Below are positions 35,387 through 46,254 of a DNA stretch of 64,000 nucleotides, one piece after another. The notes beneath the pieces were generated by a model that saw only the letters and a program-made list of their open reading frames with translations, searched no databases and was not told where the DNA came from. The first letter of the stretch is position 1. Every line of letters begins with the position of its first letter. This DNA is from Argyresthia goedartella (Eukaryota; Arthropoda; Insecta; Lepidoptera; Argyresthiidae). The translations under genes were made by a program, and so were the position numbers. The stretch spans positions 18,260,715 through 18,324,714 of the forward strand of contig OX463829.1 in assembly GCA_949825045.1 (NCBI GenBank). The letters are read 5' to 3'.

Positions 35387-35830
35387 TCTTTTATATATTA
35401 ACATAAAATTAATACATAACAATCTCACATATACAACGTAACAACGTTATTCTACTACTAAAATATAGATTGCAATGAAAATGCAACTCAGAATTATCAT
35501 TCTTCCGTCAACAAAGTCGAATCGTCCAGCGATTTTGCAAGAATCGTCGCATTGTACAATACTATCTGATTAAATCGACAGAAAAATGAGCAAGTCGACT
35601 GTACCATGCAACTGTAAGGTTATCGAAAGTATAGTTTGCTTCACTGTTTATTGAGGGCTACGAAAGAGATATCCATGAATTGTGTAAAGTGGAAGCAGCA
35701 GTGGATGAAGTCCATGGGAAATATACGCTATGGTTCAACCTATCTCAGTAAAAACGGGAGACGCTACTCGAAATTAAAAATAATTGATTATCAAATAAAT
35801 TAGGCGAATTTCAGAAATAAAATTACTTAC
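35387..35830. other. Candidate intron or flank of the THAP exon
   Basis: Lies downstream of the THAP exon on the minus strand. I looked for the second half of the domain (C-x2-H plus the AVPTIF-type region) and did not find it here. Confidence 0.35.
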
Positions 35831-35910
35831 GTATGAAAGGTAACGCCGTCGTTTTCTTTGGAAACAACATTGCTTGAGTTGTTGCAATTCACAACGGCAC
35901 AGTGAGGCAT
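35831..35910 (-). CDS. THAP zinc-finger first exon
   Basis: The ATG is at 35910-35908 on the minus strand. The exon encodes MPHCAVVNCNNSSNVVSK followed by NDGVTFHT. This is the start of a THAP domain, a C2CH zinc finger that binds DNA: Met-Pro at the start, C-x4-C, then a short linker and the (V/T)xFH motif. The reading frame stops just beyond, but a consensus 5' splice donor GTAAGT (complement of 35825-35830) lies after HTTCATAC-type sequence, so the exon most likely ends at 35831. The longer open frame upstream of the ATG is taken as untranslated leader. The remaining C-x2-H half would be in a later exon not found in the window. THAP domains occur in host regulators and in P-element-type transposases, and this exon alone cannot separate them. 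A 26-bp block in the upstream flank (36018-36043) recurs at 34332-34357. Confidence 0.6.
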
Positions 35911-36110
35911 TTTTATGTTTATTAGTACACGGCTTACATTCGAACAGCCAGAGAGCGACTGAGCCGGGATGAGCGAACTTCGCCTATTAAAAACACGCGA
36001 AGTAGGTAGACTTTCGCCGTCTATCTCGATATCTGGTCTGTGATAAGCCTTAACAAACAATTAAGTGTATGGTGATTGTCTATTAGGATTCGAGTGACGT
36101 CACGAGATTA

Positions 36111-36863
36111 GCATGAACAAACTTCGGGCTCATTTAGTGCGAAGAGAGAGATGTGTCCCTCGTCTAGCGAAAGTACGGATAATGGGTTCTACTTCTTCGA
36201 TTCAATCTACTTTTACCCTAATTCGAAGGAGGAAAATTAAATCTACAAAAGTAAAATTAATGCACATTCTAATTTCAGAGTCGACGTGTCTAGATCTATG
36301 CGCCTACATATTTGACATCAAAGTTAGAAACGTTTGTACAATTTTCCCTGTTAACTATTTGATCTCAGCTTAAAGGTAGCAAACGACTAATTTGTGGAAA
36401 AAGCTGCACCAAAACGCCACTCTAATCATTCATTTCATCACAAGATTGCAGATCCTTTCCAGGTTACGTTTTAAGAGAAACAAAGAGGAGCCAGTTACCT
36501 AACTAAGCAGGAATAATGCCATCCCCATTCGTAATTACGTGCAGCAGGGTAATACCGGAAATGGAAGCAGACCACAAGCTCGGTCTCATATGTAAATACG
36601 GGTCTAGGAGACGCGCGCCCAAACACTGTGTTGTGTGCTTTGGGCTTTTGATGAAATAAAAGATTTCGGTCAAACGCCCACCGCCGCACCGCAAACGCTG
36701 TGCGAGCATTGAAGCAACAAGTCAAATTTGATCGCGGTCAAAATTATATAACATTGAATTTTTTGTTCAGATATTAATATGGTAGACTTATTTGCATAGT
36801 TCAAATCAGGAATACAAGTGGATTAAATATGAATACAGTGTGAAGTGTCGAGCGTGAACATAG
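36111..36863. other. No gene recognised
   Basis: Frames at 36113-36373 plus and 36495-36725 minus have no recognised motif. Confidence 0.4.
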
Positions 36864-36907
36864 GTTAGACTACAAGTGCAACTATAGAGTTGCACTTGTA
36901 GTCTAAC
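36864..36907. repeat. Perfect 20-bp hairpin
   Basis: GTTAGACTACAAGTGCAACT (36864-36883), loop ATAG, then its exact complement (36888-36907). Confidence 0.85.
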
Positions 36908-37829
36908 TGATCTGACATTCTTGGAGTGTGCAAGGAGTGAAGAAGTGAAAAATAATGCTCCTCTCATCAAATCGGGGTACAGAATAATGTACCTAATATC
37001 TCCATAAATTATTACTACAACTTAATTGATAATGGCTGGTACGAATTCAGACAAATCCCAGTCCCCGCTCTCAATTGTAAACTTTTGTGTAAACCTAATT
37101 CATTCCTTCCAATAAGTTCTCCAAATCGCAGTCTAAAAGCTTAATCATGGCTCATTTAATTCTTATTGATTCCAGCGGTTCGTTACGAATGCAAAAACTT
37201 CAATTGGACAGTTTCGGAAGAGCTTTAATATGCAAATGGTACCCTTAAGTAAAACAATATATTTGAGCTTCGCGAGACTTTCGGGATAGGGCCTGGAAAT
37301 ACTTATTTGAGTTGAGAAAATTCATGTTGGATTGCAATGTAGAACCAGATTGGTTGGTTCTGAATTGGTGAAGATTTCTTTGAAAGTTTAAAATAAATAT
37401 GGCTTAGATTCATAACTTTAGTTAGGTCCCTAGTAACAGTTCCTACGGGCTATACTGTTGTAAAGTATTGCAAGCGACCGAAATACTCATTGATTTGATT
37501 CCAAAGTGTGTGGTTTTAGAAATCTAACCCTGCCTGACGATGCATAGCACGATAAATCAGGAATGTCGAGGACAACATGACGAGACCAAAAAAACATACA
37601 TAGGTTCTTACTTTTCTCACACTAATATAATATAAAATTTCAACTTAGATGTTGAAACAGGAAGTCAGTTTGGTAAAGAACTCAAAAACTACATCAGCTG
37701 TGGCGTGCCGTGAGGTCCGTAGGCCCGCGTGGTTTGCTGGGGTGTTACATCATTTGTTTTATGTAAGTGTGCTAGATAAATGCTCCTGTACAAAATTTTA
37801 ACCAACAATGTGTTACGTCTTTTACCTTA
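36908..37829. other. No gene recognised
   Basis: No reading frame or repeat of note. Confidence 0.4.
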
Positions 37830-37862
37830 CAGGGTGGCAGGGGAACAGTTATGCCTACGCTC
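37830..37862 (-). repeat. Dispersed repeat B fragment
   Basis: AGGGTGGCAGGGGAACAGTT followed by ATGCC matches the inverse orientation of repeat B, like 50643-50672. Confidence 0.5.
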
Positions 37863-39792
37863 AACCAATTATTCAATACTCCATAGTTCCTTTTACGTAA
37901 AAATAAATATTGCTAAGAGTCATGTATATTAGTAAGTATGTATGTACATATAGTATATAACTGCAGCGGCCGGCAACAAGGTCATTGCAGGACGAACGTT
38001 TGATGTTGCCCACATATGTGAGTCCTGCAACGAATGGTTGTGACCAAGGCTTGTATAATTCTTCTTTCTCAAATAATGCGAAGAAAACCAAACAAATTAT
38101 GTTCATATGTTTTATTTTCATCATTGTACAGCCTTGCATTTGGAAGCCTCTTGAAATTTAAATAAAACCATTGATAAAGTTACCTGCTTGGTTGCCATAG
38201 CGCCGAGAAAATAGATCGTTCCTTTTTAAAAACTACTTTTTATACATATTCGTAGTGACCAGGACAGCAATGCAGTACAAAAAGTTCGATTTATCTTAAA
38301 GAAGATTGTCACAATAATGCTCACATTTCCAATCATGTTTGAGTAAATGTAATATACAGCTAAATTTATGAGATTTACATAGCATCAATAAACGATACCT
38401 ACTCCAGTTAACACGTTAAAAGGAATAAGAAGAAACAAATAAAGACGATGCTTTAATTGAAACAACAATTACGGCCACCCACGATAAAAGTGATAAAACT
38501 TGGAAACTATAAAAGTTCTGTTTTCAGAAATAACTTCTTTCCGTGCCTATAATTCACACGAGCCAATTTGATCGTGATCGCAACAACGAAGCACGGACAC
38601 TGAAAGAGTTTTAATGATGAAATGTTTATTATAGCATGAAGTGTAGCGTGTGTGCCCCAAATCGGTATGTAAAAGATTTCCAATGACATCAAATTAAGAA
38701 AAACATTTCTGGTTCCATCAAAACATTCCAGGATTACTCGATATAAACAGAATGTCATTCATTTGTCCTCTACAGCGTAGTTTGCAAAAATCGCAGATCA
38801 ACGAAACACTTGTAAAACTGTCAAATGTTAATAGTTATCTCATTTTTCAATAACTCAATTGTCAGTCCAAACGTAAACTAATATTGATATAATGGGCGGT
38901 ATAACTTTTACCAGAGGGAGACAAGAAAATCGTCAAAATAGCGACATTGATCTATAGCGGACGCCGCGCCGCCGTCAAGTCATATTCTAACAACCTATCT
39001 ACAACAGAATTATTGTGTCTGTTTGTTATTTCTACCTATATAGTCGAGGAACTCCGTGATCTCTAAACCGTTAGCCTAATAAAGGTTAGAGGAATGAATA
39101 AGAAAGAACGGTGTCACGTCTTCTGAAAAGACAGTGTATAACTTAATGTCGTATTATTTTATTTAAATCTCAAAGATTGACTTATATATAATCTGATAAC
39201 ATTACACCTGCAAACATGATATATTATTTTTAAAGTGCTTAGCGATGTGACTTTACAGTGTGATAACCTTGCTAATTGAATTTGATAGGTTTAATTCTGA
39301 GCTAGAGTTAGCAGTTTGATAAATACGTATCGATTAGTTATATTTCTCAAACAAAAACGGTCAAACCTACCTCAACATTCCACGAAACAAAAGGCACCGG
39401 TACTGTACATTAATGTGGAAATCAAAAACAAGGACTGTACCCATATTTTCAGGATGGGGTGGTGTGGCACAGAAAGCCGCGAGCCTTTTGATTCTTGTGA
39501 AATAGATCCACAGATCATCTCATGTAATGTCCAACTCGTTTATTTTATATTTTTTTGCTAAACACTTTGTAGTGAATGAAAAGAACCCAGTTTTGGAGTA
39601 GCATCATGATACTTTTTGTATCGTAGGCATTATTTTTAAAATCCCAATAAACCTATGTGATCAATTGTATATTTTCTTGGGAATCATATAATGAAGTATG
39701 GTAAAGTTAAAAGTTTTGCTAAATGTAAGGTATTTGCAGTAGATTTGTGTTATCCCGGTGATGTGCTTATATATATTTAAAAAAAAACTAAG
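37863..39792. other. No gene recognised
   Basis: AT-rich. Frames at 37873-38139, 38507-38758 and 39316-39561 show no family signature. Confidence 0.4.
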
Positions 39793-40961
39793 AGTCTAAC
39801 GGGTTCCCAATTAATATCAGAAATCATAGAGTATGTAGACAAGGGAAAGCCGGTATCCGTTATTTTTTTGATATGACTAAGGCGTTCGACTACATCCCAT
39901 ATTCTTTGTTGTTAGACAAATGTGAAAGGCTGGGTATCAGAGGTCTAGCATGGGAATGGCTAAGCAGCTATGTTTCTGACCGCCAATAAATGGAGGAAAT
40001 ATGTACACTCTCACATGACAATGAATTACAAATACATACGTATCCTCCTGAGACAAATACCTACGGCGTTCCTCAGGGTAGTATCTTATCGCCGTTACTT
40101 TTCATATTATATATAAATGACCTGCCAGAGATTACTAAAAATAAATGTGTATTATTCGCAGACGATATTTCAATGACAATCAAATGCATCGACGACACCA
40201 AGTTTGAATTAGATGTCAATACTAGTATTAATGAGGTCACAGGATGACTTGAAGCAAATAAATTACTGGTGAATGAAAATAAATCTGTATACACTCAATT
40301 TAGAAATAATAAAATGACATTAAAAATATCAATGTACAATGAACATTCCGATTACCCATACAATATCCACCACTTTCCTAGGTATTGTCGCAGATGAGCC
40401 CTGTTATTGGTTACAACATATTGAAAAAGTGTGTAATAAATTAAATAAATATGTATACGCTCTACACAAGCTACAAAGAACCTCCAACGTGCAAACAGCT
40501 CTGATGGCAATCCACGAATATGTGGTGTCTGTATTAAGGTACGGCTTAATCCTATGGGGAAATGCAAGAGAGATAAATAGGGTTTCTGTAAGAGAAGTTG
40601 GTACAGAATGTTAATAAAAATATATAATAAGGTCCCGCAGTCACTTAAAATTTTGCCACTGACACAATTTAAGGCCACACTACTAAGTTGGCTACTAAAA
40701 AAATGTTTTTATAATGAAGATGAGAACCTTAATCATAAAATAATTAATTTGTAAGGAATGACACAATAATAAGGCGGCAACAATAATGTAAAATTACTTA
40801 AATAATCTTGATAAACGACATATGTAAAATTTATTGATTCAAGTACAAATTTTGCATACCTGGACTGATTAAATGTGTAGAGTACTTTATTATATTTACT
40901 ACCACTTATTGTACCATATATCAAGTAAATAAAAATTTCATTTCATTTCAGTGAGGAGATA
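39793..40961 (+). pseudogene. Jockey-like LINE remnant (RT domain to 3' tail)
   Basis: Translation begins inside the RT domain (QLISEIIEYVDKGKPVSVI) and, after a frameshift near 39868, reads FFDMTKAFDYIPYSLLL with the first catalytic Asp. It then reads GLAWEWLSSYVSDRQ, a stop (39987-39989), GVPQGSILSPLLFILYINDL and LFADDISMTIK (catalytic FADD). A second stop lies at 40245-40247. The frame shifts near 40340, then continues FLGIVADEPCYWLQHIEKVC to VVSVLRYGLILWGNA. A deletion joins this to the C-terminal KIYNKVPQSLKILPLTQFKA. The copy ends with AATAAAAATT and a TTTCA pentamer tail at about 40945-40961. Confidence 0.88.
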
Positions 40962-41640
40962 AATTACAAGGTGATAAAAAAAATATAATAAAGTCTTAGT
41001 GAATCCTACAAAATCAAGAAACAATCATGCCTAGTGTAATAAATTGATTCCACTTAGGGAGAAAAATTATTCACCTTAAACCTTAAACTTTACATATTCT
41101 TTATTGCACGGAAATCTTAATGGTAAGATAACAAAACATTTTATGAGCAAAGGCGAGCTTAACTTTAAAGCGAGTTTTCTACCCGCAAACTTAGGCAGGA
41201 TACATTTCGGCAGAATTCATCGTGAGTTTTCTATAGTTTTGCAATTGATATTATTTGGCACAGTAAACGCTAAAAAACAATGTAATAATTCAATAACGTT
41301 ATAATAAAGAATTGCTTTTGACCTTTTGCTTCGTTTTCTGAAATATTGTTGTTGTTATGAATATTCGGTAGTGACATGTGAGCTGATGGGAGTGACATTG
41401 ATTTTTTCGTTCAAAATCATCAATCAAGCAAGTCAGTTACTTGCGACTGGTTGTTGCTACTTTAAAAGTATTTAGACATCTTTTGCTCGATATATTTAAA
41501 TAAGTTTCTTAAAATAAGCAAAAATTTAATAAAAAAAAAAAGTACTACCTATATTTATTTAGCACCATCCACTGTGCATTTGCAACCCTGTATGTGAAAA
41601 GGGGTGACTTTATACTTGTAAATTATTTTGTTTAAGCGTT
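40962..41640. other. No gene recognised
   Basis: 41095-41160 has TTCTTTATTGCAC and AAAGGCGAGCTTA blocks like those at 32265 and 48640, suggesting another weak minus-strand LINE 3' end. Confidence 0.35.
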
Positions 41641-41741
41641 TATGTTACGGCTAAAGCTAGGTGTGAAACTAAACTTAAGTTTAGCCGGCTACCGGCTAAA
41701 CTTAAGTTGGTTTTACACAAGTTAGCTTTAGCCGTAACATA
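41641..41741. repeat. 101-bp inverted repeat (mini-MITE-like hairpin)
   Basis: Arms starting TATGTTACGGCTAAAGCTA (41641) and its complement ending at 41741 are nearly continuous to the centre (AACTTAAGTTTAGCCGG). A few mismatches lie in the middle of each arm. Confidence 0.8.
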
Positions 41742-42874
41742 TAGTAAATCACGTGCTATCGATCGCTTCAGTGATACAATTTATTCCTCTGTAACTATCT
41801 GTACCGCTTAATGTATGATAGTGTTTCGTACGATGAACTATTTCAAAAGGCAAGTTGTGCCGTGTGTGGTCAATATGTTCCTTACTGTGATAATAAATAC
41901 ATCAACGGCTGAATGCAGTTAGGCTGAATATATGTGTTTCTGTCACAAGATTCAGGGAAAACTGAACGTTGCATGTCTGCTATAAAATGTCGACCTTTTT
42001 GACCTATTTTCTTTTTCGGGATGTTCAAAGGGTTTGAAGGTTGGAACAATTAAATAAAATACACTTTATATATAGTATTATATTTTTAAATAAGGAATGT
42101 AGCCTTAATTTTCATTATAGCATTCTTGAGTATTATGATATAACCGACTATATCGACTACTTTTAAACCTAGTTTCTATATTAAATTTATCAAGTGGGAA
42201 AGTCTCAAGTCTCACTAGCGAGCGAGCGAGTGGCGATCAGATAATTAAATGTTTACAACTAACAAAAAGAACTAGTGTTTTCCTTTCACTGACTTACGTA
42301 CTCCTAGCCATATATTTTGATGATACGTCATAAAACTATGAACAGATTAGAGCATAGTGCACAATTGCACATGTGGAACACACACTTCGTGGACTGTATT
42401 ATACCATAGGTATAGAAATACATTCCCACTGTATGGAACCTTCAGAGAAAATAACGTGTCTAAGCGTATTCAATCTCATGAACCATCGCTTTTCTATTAG
42501 TGATTAGTACTTTCCCTGGAATTTCGCTGCACGAGTAAAACTTCACTTACACTTTTGAATCGCTCCAATACAGTTTATAGAAGTATTTTTTCACAGAAAC
42601 ATAACATTTATACCCCTTAAGTAGTGTAATGGGTGTAATAGACCTTTGAGCAAAGTGCCTTTAGTTTAAAATTGTTGGATATAAAAATTACATGAAAAGT
42701 AACACGAGCGAGGCCAACAGTTATTGGCGTGTAAGAAAGTCTATTTTTATATAAGTCTTATGTCTTTATTTTATTTGTGTGCAATAAAGAAATTATGAAT
42801 ATTTGTTATAAGTTGATTGATATTGGATGAAAATCTTTACGGAAAAGGGAGTATTGAATGACTGGCCAAAATTT
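41742..42874. other. No gene recognised
   Basis: AT-rich. There is a short GAGC repeat near 42219 and a GTGTGCAATAAAGAAATTATG segment near 42779 resembling a LINE 3' terminus. No coding part was seen. Confidence 0.35.
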
Positions 42875-43085
42875 GACACAATTGTGCCTCTGCCAATCCG
42901 TATGGGAAAAGGCGTGACGCTAGGTATCATTTCATTGCGAATTTCACAACACCAGTGGCTCAAGCAGGAATAAAAGTGTTCGAGTTCAGATAAAAATAAC
43001 CTTATCCCATTGCACATAAGAGTCACTAGAAAGTTCTATTCGCAGACTTTTTTGACCCGTAATTATTCCTGCTTCATAAACAGAT
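42875..43085 (+). repeat. Dispersed repeats B (fragment) and D (copy 2)
   Basis: 42878-42932 carries the central and right part of repeat B (TTGTGCCTCTGCCAATCCG, AAAAGGCGTGACGCTAGG). Repeat D follows from about 42975 to 43085 with the same block order as 34750-34860. The minus frame 42793-43026 overlaps both and is not considered a gene. Confidence 0.6.
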
Positions 43086-44430
43086 GACATTTACTCAGGC
43101 CTGACTACATTCATATCTTAACGACTTCCTCGACCGACCAAATCATTGTCAATGTCCTCGCCAAACTCAAACACCACCTTCCACAAATTAATCAGCAAAG
43201 TGGCCATGGACGTACCCCACTGCGTCCACTGGCAGCTAAGTATGGCGACAGGAAACAAGGGACACCCCCCTTCCTTCGCCCTCCGAGATTAATTCAGTGA
43301 ATAAATAAAAGTCAGCGGATTAGCCTGAGCCGGTTCCTTCCTCTTAGAGTGACCTCGCGTGTCGTTTGCGGAAATCTCAGAGGCCATATCACGCCTCAAA
43401 CAGCGCTCCACTCCGCCGCGGTCATTTTATTAGTGCGGAGTGTAAGTTATTATGTGCAAGAAAGGAACATATTATGGCTATCAACGGATCCGCTTGAGAA
43501 AAATCAAGTGTTTCAGATTTAGATGACAGTTACAATTACGAAAATTTACGGAATGCAAAAGTGCTTGCTTTTTTTTTGCGGGCCTAAAAATGCTTGTAGA
43601 CTCAAGACGTACGGATCGTTTTGGATTTTCAGTTTGTTGTTCGCAATCTCCGGCTTTCCATGGAAAATAAAATAATGAAGGTGTTTGTTTTTGGCAGCGC
43701 TAAAAGGAATTATTGTTAGGAAAATATTTTGGTCGCCTTTCAGTGTTGTTTTTGGGAGAAGGGCAAAGATAAGAATACGAATTTACGAGCCGAAGCATTC
43801 ATAGAAATTTATATTCAGAGATAAATGGCACAAGGGCCTGCCTATCTATTATAAATTTAAGTTTTTTGTAACCCTATTTAATTTTTAGAAAATTGAACAA
43901 AGTGTGCAAAAAATAAACTGCGATTTTTATCACATTTTTTAAAATACTATCCCATTTAGTAAAAGTCGCAATCCCGCATCGTTGATCGTATAAATACTTG
44001 CATTGCAAAATCCGCCCATAATTAATATCGCCCTCATTTTAAAAGCTGCCCTATCTTTTATACCGCCTCCGAGTACAATATTTACAGGCAGCAAATGTTT
44101 ACCGCGGCCTGCTCAAACATGGCATGACGGTTTCCTCCGCCGGGATTACAAAGATGAATTGTGAATTTCGGGATTCTTTTCAGACCGTTTGTTGTTATGT
44201 CCCTCGGCTAGGATTCTGCTGTGCGCTCTTTACTTCATTATTATGAGAAGTGAAAATAGATTTCATAAATAATGTGCATCATACTACCTACGCATACCTA
44301 TGCATCATCATAGTATCAGCTTAAAATATTCCAAGCATACGCTATGCCATGTCAGTGCATGCCGCTTGGTCCAGTCATTCTGTATTATTGTCACAGTACG
44401 AACCTAAGTTATACTAGTTTTACCCTACTG
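43086..44430. other. No gene recognised
   Basis: Mixed composition. No convincing exon or element was seen. Confidence 0.4.
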
Positions 44431-45250
44431 CACAAGACGGAGACTAATGTTTTTCAAGCGTATGTATGCATGTGAATATATATGTATACGTATGTTTGTA
44501 TAACCATTTCGTTAGCACGCCCACACGGCTTGTCGGATTTTAATAAGTGAGGTGTCGCCGGATTTGCCTCAGTTGTCACAGTGGAAAGTCTATAGGTTGG
44601 ATTTTAAATTGCAAAATGTAGTTTACAAAGTAATTAGGTAATATAAAATAGTAAAATAAATAGGTAAATATATATATTTAGTTGTACTCATTATCTTTTT
44701 TAGTATGCTACGTATACTCAAAGAACCTTTTTTTCCGTCCATACATGGCAACACTATTTAAAAATATGAATGTCACGAGCGAGGAAGTGATCAAAAGGCT
44801 CCATTTCGACAAGATAAAAGGCCGATTTTGCTTTCGTCTGTCTCTATGTCTTTCAGTTCCGGTCTAGGGGCTACAGTTTTCAAGCGATCCTCACAAAACT
44901 TGGCACACGTGTTCCTTGAATTAAAAGTTTTTCTTTGTCGAGAGGTTTTCTCGATTTTACCCTTGGGGGGGGAGTTATGACGTGAGTAATTTTTTGTATG
45001 TTTTTTTTAGGCCTATCGTGTGGGGTATCAAATTAAAAGGCTTCATGAGCCGGTTCTAAAAATATACTACACAATATACTACACAAGTTTGGACTCCTCG
45101 AACGGATTAGTATAGAGGATCTATACAGACCATGAGAGTGAGTGAAATAGACTATTACTATTTTTGTGAAAAGTCAATATTTCTATTAAGTATTTATGAA
45201 TGTATGTATGTATGAATTATGTATTTAAAATCGCAAAATGGAGTTTACAA
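44431..45250 (+). repeat. Decayed dispersed repeat region with internal duplication
   Basis: Two related segments, near 44600-44640 and near 45225-45260 (both containing GCAAAATG, GTTTACAAAGT), are each preceded by TATGTATG-type runs (44460 and 45195). A tandem duplication AATATACTACACA x2 lies near 45060-45085. The block CCATTTCGACAAGATAAAAG near 44801 and a 9-G run near 44966 lie between. A non-coding interspersed repeat is the likeliest explanation. Confidence 0.45.
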
Positions 45251-46191
45251 AGTTATTGGTGCAGCTAGTTTACTACTTGATTTTGATTGAATCTTACCTA
45301 AAAAATGGGTTCACAGTCCCCCCTGTTAGCGAGGTCTACTGCCCATAGGGCTACTAGTTGTAGGATATTTTGAGCGAGTTTTCGCGAAAGAAATTGTGTT
45401 TGAAGTGATTTTTACTACTTAAGTATAAGATAATTGCATATAAAATTGATCGTAATGATATTTCCTGCAAGATTCAAGTATAATTTTCTCAGTTTTTAAA
45501 AAACAAATGACCTAGTCAGTTAGTCAGGATCTAAAAAAATCGAGGTTTACTTTTTTACTTTACATGGTTTTAACCATGAATGTTTAATCCCTCTCGGCGC
45601 GTTGTTCATCAAGCAGGTAATTAACTATTTACATTACTAGTTCTGTATCTCTTCAGCTTTCTAACAATGCCTTTAATTTTATACTGGCATGAGTAATTGG
45701 CCCCTTTATTCCCACTAGTTCAATTGGACATTCAGTTGACTGAATGACTGACATTCAGTTTTTTCCCATTTGTTCAGTTGAAAATATAACAAGCTTTTTG
45801 CCTGGCTTCACCTCTTAGATACCTCTTTTCTCATATTAAAAATATTGTGGCTAATATTTTCACGAATCAGAAATTAATAAAACAATTATATTTTTGCACA
45901 AGTACTAGGAGACCATGAAGTTTTAAGAAGTAACACGGAGATATTTTGAAGTTAAAGCAGAGGTGAACTTGCTTGTTGTAGCAAAATATCTCAAAATGTT
46001 ATACAAAAAGTACTAGGAACGCATATTTTCTTAAGAAGTTTTATATCCCTTAATAAGGCGCGAGTACGCAGAATGTTTCATGAGGTTGAAAATGTGGAAT
46101 GAATTATAGTTCCCCGTGCCTTTTTAACGTTTAATACAAAAACCTTTAAACTTAGAAACTGAGTATGATGAATGGCTTAAGCGAACTTGAG
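45251..46191. other. No gene recognised
   Basis: AT-rich sequence with no recognised element. Confidence 0.4.
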
Positions 46192-46254
46192 ATATAAAAT
46201 GTAAAGCAATAATAAGCAAACCCTCTTTGCTTATTATTGCTTTACATTTAATAT
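46192..46254. repeat. Hairpin with 29-bp arms
   Basis: The arms 46192-46220 and 46226-46254 are inverted copies with one mismatch; the inner 24 bp is perfect (AAATGTAAAGCAATAATAAG...). The loop is CCCTC. It is too symmetrical for a typical microRNA precursor and more like a tiny palindromic MITE. Confidence 0.8.

Noticed and set aside
46192..46254. microRNA precursor
   Set aside because: Arms are almost perfectly complementary with a 5-nt loop, unlike typical animal precursors; better explained as a palindromic repeat.
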